Positions 6,310 through 9,687 of a stretch of DNA of 9,687 nucleotides are shown here, one piece after another. The position numbers and the translations under genes are program-made. A model generated the notes under the pieces. It had not been told where the DNA came from, did not search any database, and saw nothing but the letters and a program-made list of their open reading frames with translations. How positions within the stretch are numbered: the first letter of the stretch is position 1; every line of letters begins with the position of its first letter. Source of the stretch: Bacteroidota bacterium (lineage in GTDB: Bacteria; Bacteroidota; Bacteroidia; Chitinophagales; Chitinophagaceae); the NCBI GenBank assembly GCA_023433755.1, contig JAEYUA010000148.1:1-9687 (forward strand). The letters are read 5' to 3'.

Positions 6310-6515
6310 GTAGGAAGTCGAAAGTCAGTAGTCGGTAGTCGGTCAAGTCAAAAGTCAAAATTCAAAAGACTGCGCTTCACAACTCACGTCTCACATCTCA
6401 CGTCTCATGTCTTCCGACTAACATCATCCCCTCCATCTCTAAACGACCCGACTTTGAACTATGAACTTTGAACTGGCAGACTACCGACTACCGACTTCCG
6501 ACTTCCTCCTTCCTT
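6310..6515. repeat. Intergenic mosaic of degenerate heptamer repeats with inverted-repeat ends
   Basis: This explains most of the gene-free stretch 6222-6563. Phase-locked 7-bp units run through it: eight AAGTCG/TAGTCG/CAAAAGT-like units (6314-6369), six CACGTCT-like units (6378-6419), three CTTTGAA-like units (6452-6472) and five CTACCGA/CTTCCGA-like units (6481-6515). The outermost arms, 6310-6342 and 6477-6509, are reverse complements at 29 of 33 positions, with a perfect 13-bp core (6328-6340 against 6479-6491). A transcript could fold into a long hairpin. The stretch is not coding; an ORF track through it (6280-6471) is a low-complexity artefact. Positions 6222-6309 and 6516-6563 show nothing else I can support apart from possible promoters of the flanking genes. 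Confidence 0.85.
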
Positions 6516-6563
6516 TCACATAAATTTCTGAATTAGTGAACAAAAACATCCTAACTTCTTTCT

Positions 6564-7364
6564 GTGAAAGCACCCTTACTTGTTATCATCCTTCTTTTTA
6601 CCAGTTCATTGCTGCAGGCACAGGACCTTACCGGGTTCTGGAAAGGAAGCCTGAGAATGGGTGGAGGCTGCTTTACGCAAAACAATATTGAACTGCAACT
6701 GAACTTTATTGGCGATAGTGTTTATGGTGATTCCTACCAGTATGAAAGCATCAATTATTACGTCAAGAAAAAGATCAGGGGACGGTACGACCGTATCAAC
6801 AAAAGGCTGATCATTCATGAGATGCAGGTGGTGACCTTTCATATTCATGAACACTGCACCATCTGTGTCAAAAATTTTTATCTCTCCTATCGCAAAGAAG
6901 GTCGAACAGAAATCCTGACCGGGGACTGGGATGGCAAGGTGCTCAACACGGGTATGAATTGCAGCGTTGGACTGATCACGCTTTCCCGGGCGGCCGAATC
7001 CGACTTCAAGGAAATTCCCGAGATCATTGTTGATACAGGAACGCTCAAACTTGACTTTTACGATAATGCCCAGGTTGACGGAGATTCCATCACTATCCTT
7101 GTCAACAAAAAGATCGTGGCAACGCACCAGCGACTTTCCACCAAACCCATCACTATTTATGTTACGGTTGACCTCAACAGGCCTTTGCAGGAAGTTGAAA
7201 TGCTGGCTGAAAATCTTGGTTCCATACCGCCCAATACTGCCATACTTATCATAACAGCCGGAGATAAAAAATACCAGCTCTTCCTATCATCCACCCAATC
7301 CAAATCGGCCATGGTCCGGTTTGTTTATGAGAAAAAAGAGGAAGTAGCAAGCTCTGAACTTTAG
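6564..7364 (+). CDS. Secreted protein of unknown function, two-domain
   Basis: A 266-residue protein with a clear Sec signal peptide: K2, a hydrophobic run at 4-17, then LLQAQ with probable cleavage after A19 or Q20. The start is GTG; an in-frame TAA sits nine bases upstream and no ATG precedes the signal peptide. Residues 21-141 begin LTGFWKGSL and look like a beta-barrel, lipocalin-like fold with a HxHxHCxxC cluster (H93, H95, H97, C98, C101) plus C36 and C133. Residues about 155-256 look like a beta-sandwich module seen in many Bacteroidota secreted proteins, with DNAQVDGDSITILVN, the AENLG turn and PPNTA. No catalytic triad, lipobox or type IX sorting tail was recognised. Likely periplasmic or exported; function unknown. 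It is an isolated gene between the repeat island and ligD. Confidence 0.85.
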   Translation: MKAPLLVIILLFTSSLLQAQDLTGFWKGSLRMGGGCFTQNNIELQLNFIGDSVYGDSYQYESINYYVKKKIRGRYDRINKRLIIHEMQVVTFHIHEHCTICVKNFYLSYRKEGRTEILTGDWDGKVLNTGMNCSVGLITLSRAAESDFKEIPEIIVDTGTLKLDFYDNAQVDGDSITILVNKKIVATHQRLSTKPITIYVTVDLNRPLQEVEMLAENLGSIPPNTAILIITAGDKKYQLFLSSTQSKSAMVRFVYEKKEEVASSEL

Positions 7365-7376
7365 AAACGCACAGGT

Positions 7377-7428
7377 TTATCAACAGAACCATTTTTTCCT
7401 GTGAATAGATGTGAAAAGAAGTGGAAAA
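7377..7428. promoter_or_regulatory. Possible DnaA-box-like cluster upstream of ligD
   Basis: Four 9-mers each differ by one base from the DnaA box TTWTNCACA: TTATCAACA (7377-7385, plus strand) and, on the minus strand, CTATTCACA (7400-7408), CTTTTCACA (7410-7418) and TTTTCCACT (7420-7428). The last three share orientation and are exactly 10 bp apart. An A/T-rich run (7425-7455) follows, as an unwinding element would. None of the boxes is perfect, and AT-rich intergenic DNA gives such matches by chance, so this may instead be only the ligD promoter region. The gene neighbourhood does not look like an origin. Confidence 0.25.
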
Positions 7429-7513
7429 AATATTTTCATTAAAAATCAATTTGTTATGCTGAATGTTTGATGTGAAATATGATGCTGGCACCGGATTTTT
7501 TGTAATTCTATAT

Positions 7514-9613
7514 ATGGGCCGTCAACCAGCAGCATCCAAAACAAAATCAGCGGGGTTAAAAACACCTTCCGTAAAGAAGCTGCCTGCCAAGAAAAGGGCT
7601 GCCCCAAAAAAAGCAAAGGAAAAGCTGGTGATCGCACCGGGCAGCCGACAATATTTTTCAAGTATTATTGAACTGATCAAAAGAGGATTGCCGGCAGGTG
7701 AATCTTCCCCCATGCCTCTATCTTTAAAACCCATGCTGGCTACATTGGTTGATGCACCGTTCACAAGCGATGAATGGCAATTTGAATTGAAGCTGGATGG
7801 TTACCGCGCTCTTGCTTTCCTGAACAAAGGATCAGTTGAGCTCAGATCCCGCAACGAAAATTCTTTCAATCAAAAATTCCAACCAGTGTACGAAGCATTG
7901 AAGGAATGGAATATCAATGCCGTGCTGGATGGTGAAATCGTTGTACTGAATGAAGAGGGAAAGCCAGATTTCAATGGCATCCAGCAATGGGATAAGATCC
8001 AGGAAGGTCAGCTCATCTATTATGTATTTGATATCATCTGGCTTGACGGCCGGGATCTGACCCGGCTACCACTTTACCGGAGAAGAGATATACTGCGTCA
8101 ACTCATGCCGGTTTCCGGTATGATCCGCTATAGTGACCATATTGATGATATCGGTGAAGAGTTTTTTGAGATTGCCCGGAAGAATAATCTTGAAGGGATC
8201 ATCGCCAAAAAAAAGGATGCTGCCTATATTCCAGATTCAAGATCCAGGGCCTGGCTTAAAATAAAAATTGAGGAACAGCACGAAGCCATCATTTGCGGCT
8301 ATTCCAAAAACAGGGATACCGACAGGCTATTCAGTTCACTTGTGCTGGGGGTTTACCAGCAAGGGCGCCTGGTGTATATCGGGCAGTCAGGCACCGGTTT
8401 CACTGAAAAAAGCCAGGCTGAGCTGATGAAGAAGATGAAGCATCTCGTGAGCAGCAACATGCCCTTTGATAAAGATCCGAAGATCGGTAAGACAACCGTT
8501 TGGCTGGAACCGGAGCTTGTGTGTGAAGTAAAATATACTGAACTCACTAAAGAAGGCATCATGCGGCATCCTTCTTTCCGTGGATTAAGAATAGATAAAA
8601 CGGCAGCCGATCTCAATAACGAACAGTCAGGGCCAACAAGTAAACTGCTGGAAGAAAATAATCCGGGAGAAAACCTGGCCAGCAGCAAAAAGGAGGAGCA
8701 ACTGGTCACTATCGATGACCACGAACTGAAGCTTACCAATCTTAATAAAACATTCTGGCCTGCAGGCAAAGGCAGGGCTGCCATTACCAAGGGTGACCTG
8801 CTCAGGTATTATTACAGTATGGCAGAATATATCATGCCTTACATGAAGGACAGGCCACAATCACTGAACCGTTTTCCCAATGGTATCAATGGCGAAAGTT
8901 TTTACCATAAGAACATGAATGGCAAGGTGGATGCCTGGCTGAATACATTCAAACGTTACAGTGATTCCAATGGGGAAGCAAAGGATTTCCTGATCTGCAG
9001 CAATACTGCTTCACTCATTTACATGGCCAACCTGGGTTGCATAGAAATGAATCCCTGGCATTCGAGAGCGCAAACCGCTTTGTATCCCGACTGGTGTGTG
9101 ATTGACCTGGACCCGGGAAAAATTTCATTTGACAAAGTCATTGAAACTGCAAACGTAGTAAGGCAGGTGCTGGATAGTTTACAGGTTCCATCCTATCCTA
9201 AAACTTCAGGGTCAACCGGAATTCATATCTATATTCCTTTAGGCGCCAAATACAATTATGAACAGTCGAGGCAACTGGCGGAACTGATCGCAACGCTGGT
9301 GCATGAGGAATTACCCGGTTTTACCAGCCTCGTACGCAACCCACAAAAAAGAAGTGATAAGATTTATATAGATTACCTGCAAAACCGCCCGATACAAACC
9401 ATTTGCGCGCCTTATTCGGTAAGACCCAAACCCGGGGCTACCGTATCAGCGCCATTGCATTGGGAAGAAGTAAAAAAAGGATTGAAGATCTCCGATTTCC
9501 ACATAAAAAACATGCAGGCACGTGTAAAATCAGAAGGCGATCTTTTTGAAGGAATATTGCATAAGGGCATTGATCTCAACAGCCTTTTGAAAGGCCTCAC
9601 CCAACTCATCTGA
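7514..9613 (+). CDS. ligD: DNA ligase D, ligase-polymerase form
   Basis: A 699-residue ATP-dependent ligase fused to an archaeo-eukaryotic primase-type polymerase, the core enzyme of bacterial Ku-dependent end joining. A Lys/Ala/Pro-rich basic tail (about 8-38) precedes the ligase. The nucleotidyltransferase motif ELKLDGYRA holds catalytic K93, with LDGEIVV (138-144), EGIIAKK (227-233) and WLKIK (247-251), then the OB-fold domain to about 360. The polymerase spans about 400-690, with metal ligands D531 and D533 in VIDLDPG, KTSGSTGIHIY (563-573) and D620 in IYIDYLQN. The 3'-phosphoesterase domain common in LigD is absent, both N- and C-terminally. The ATG at 7514 opens the basic tail; an in-frame ATG at 7463 would add 17 unconvincing residues. 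No ku gene lies in the window. It ends five bases before a convergent gene. Confidence 0.95.
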   Translation: MGRQPAASKTKSAGLKTPSVKKLPAKKRAAPKKAKEKLVIAPGSRQYFSSIIELIKRGLPAGESSPMPLSLKPMLATLVDAPFTSDEWQFELKLDGYRALAFLNKGSVELRSRNENSFNQKFQPVYEALKEWNINAVLDGEIVVLNEEGKPDFNGIQQWDKIQEGQLIYYVFDIIWLDGRDLTRLPLYRRRDILRQLMPVSGMIRYSDHIDDIGEEFFEIARKNNLEGIIAKKKDAAYIPDSRSRAWLKIKIEEQHEAIICGYSKNRDTDRLFSSLVLGVYQQGRLVYIGQSGTGFTEKSQAELMKKMKHLVSSNMPFDKDPKIGKTTVWLEPELVCEVKYTELTKEGIMRHPSFRGLRIDKTAADLNNEQSGPTSKLLEENNPGENLASSKKEEQLVTIDDHELKLTNLNKTFWPAGKGRAAITKGDLLRYYYSMAEYIMPYMKDRPQSLNRFPNGINGESFYHKNMNGKVDAWLNTFKRYSDSNGEAKDFLICSNTASLIYMANLGCIEMNPWHSRAQTALYPDWCVIDLDPGKISFDKVIETANVVRQVLDSLQVPSYPKTSGSTGIHIYIPLGAKYNYEQSRQLAELIATLVHEELPGFTSLVRNPQKRSDKIYIDYLQNRPIQTICAPYSVRPKPGATVSAPLHWEEVKKGLKISDFHIKNMQARVKSEGDLFEGILHKGIDLNSLLKGLTQLI

Positions 9614-9618
9614 GCCTT

Positions 9619-9687
9619 TTATTTGCGCCCGAACCAGCCTTTGATCTTGGTAAGAAATGATTCCCTGTTCTTTTTTTCTTCACCAAT
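9619..9687 (-). CDS. C-terminal end of a convergent gene (partial)
   Basis: Reading leftwards from the right edge, 22 sense codons run to a TAA at 9619-9621. The peptide is strongly basic and amphipathic and ends KIKGWFGRK, a tail style common at the end of Bacteroidota proteins. No stop interrupts it, and only five bases separate it from the ligD stop. The start and nearly all of the protein lie beyond the window, so product and length cannot be given. Confidence 0.55.
   Translation of the reverse strand: MGEEKKNRESFLTKIKGWFGRK

Noticed and set aside
6280..6471. A 63-codon plus-strand ORF
   Set aside because: It is a translation of the heptamer repeat island; Ser/His/Arg-rich low complexity with no gene-like character.
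6310..6515. CRISPR-like array
   Set aside because: Units are 7 bp with no unique spacers of constant length and no cas genes nearby.
7370..7403. Possible terminator after the secreted-protein gene: CACAGG paired with CCTGTG
   Set aside because: Only six base pairs around a 22-nt loop, with the T run inside the loop rather than after the stem.
7463..7513. Upstream in-frame ATG for ligD
   Set aside because: It adds 17 residues unlike a LigD N-terminus. The ATG at 7514 begins the basic tail directly, although the longer form cannot be excluded.

Overview
The window looks like a chromosomal segment of a Bacteroidota bacterium, most likely Chitinophagaceae or a close relative. The evidence is a fused CrtYcd-type lycopene cyclase, Shine-Dalgarno-poor gene starts including TTG and GTG, a two-domain ligase-polymerase LigD, and a protein C-terminus ending in GWFGRK. 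No mobile element, tRNA, rRNA or CRISPR array was seen.

Positions 135-5120 (minus strand) hold a compact carotenoid operon. In transcription order it is a CarH/LitR-type MerR regulator with a cobalamin-binding domain, crtI (phytoene desaturase), crtB (phytoene synthase), crtZ (beta-carotene hydroxylase), a fused lycopene cyclase, and an FMN-dependent pyridoxamine-phosphate-oxidase-like general stress protein. Gaps are 37 nt or less, and two junctions overlap (17 nt and 1 nt). Together the enzymes would convert geranylgeranyl diphosphate through phytoene, lycopene and beta-carotene to zeaxanthin. No crtE, idi or crtW is present here. The regulator carries the W-x9-EH and ExHxxG motifs of adenosylcobalamin photoreceptors, so the operon is probably repressed in the dark and opened by light.

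Positions 5121-5238 form a divergent control region. It holds an ordered array of three TAAACA half-sites at exact 12-bp steps, next to the regulator start, followed by a five-unit heptamer repeat. To the right, on the plus strand, is a sterol-desaturase/fatty-acid-hydroxylase family membrane enzyme. A small conserved-looking minus-strand ORF shares the stop bases TTAA with it.

Positions 6222-6563 are non-coding and contain a roughly 200-bp island of degenerate 7-bp repeats whose ends form a 33-bp imperfect inverted repeat. After it come a secreted protein of unknown function, a short AT-rich spacer with four near-DnaA boxes, and ligD (ligase plus polymerase, without the phosphoesterase domain). 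The C-terminal end of a convergent minus-strand gene runs off the right edge.
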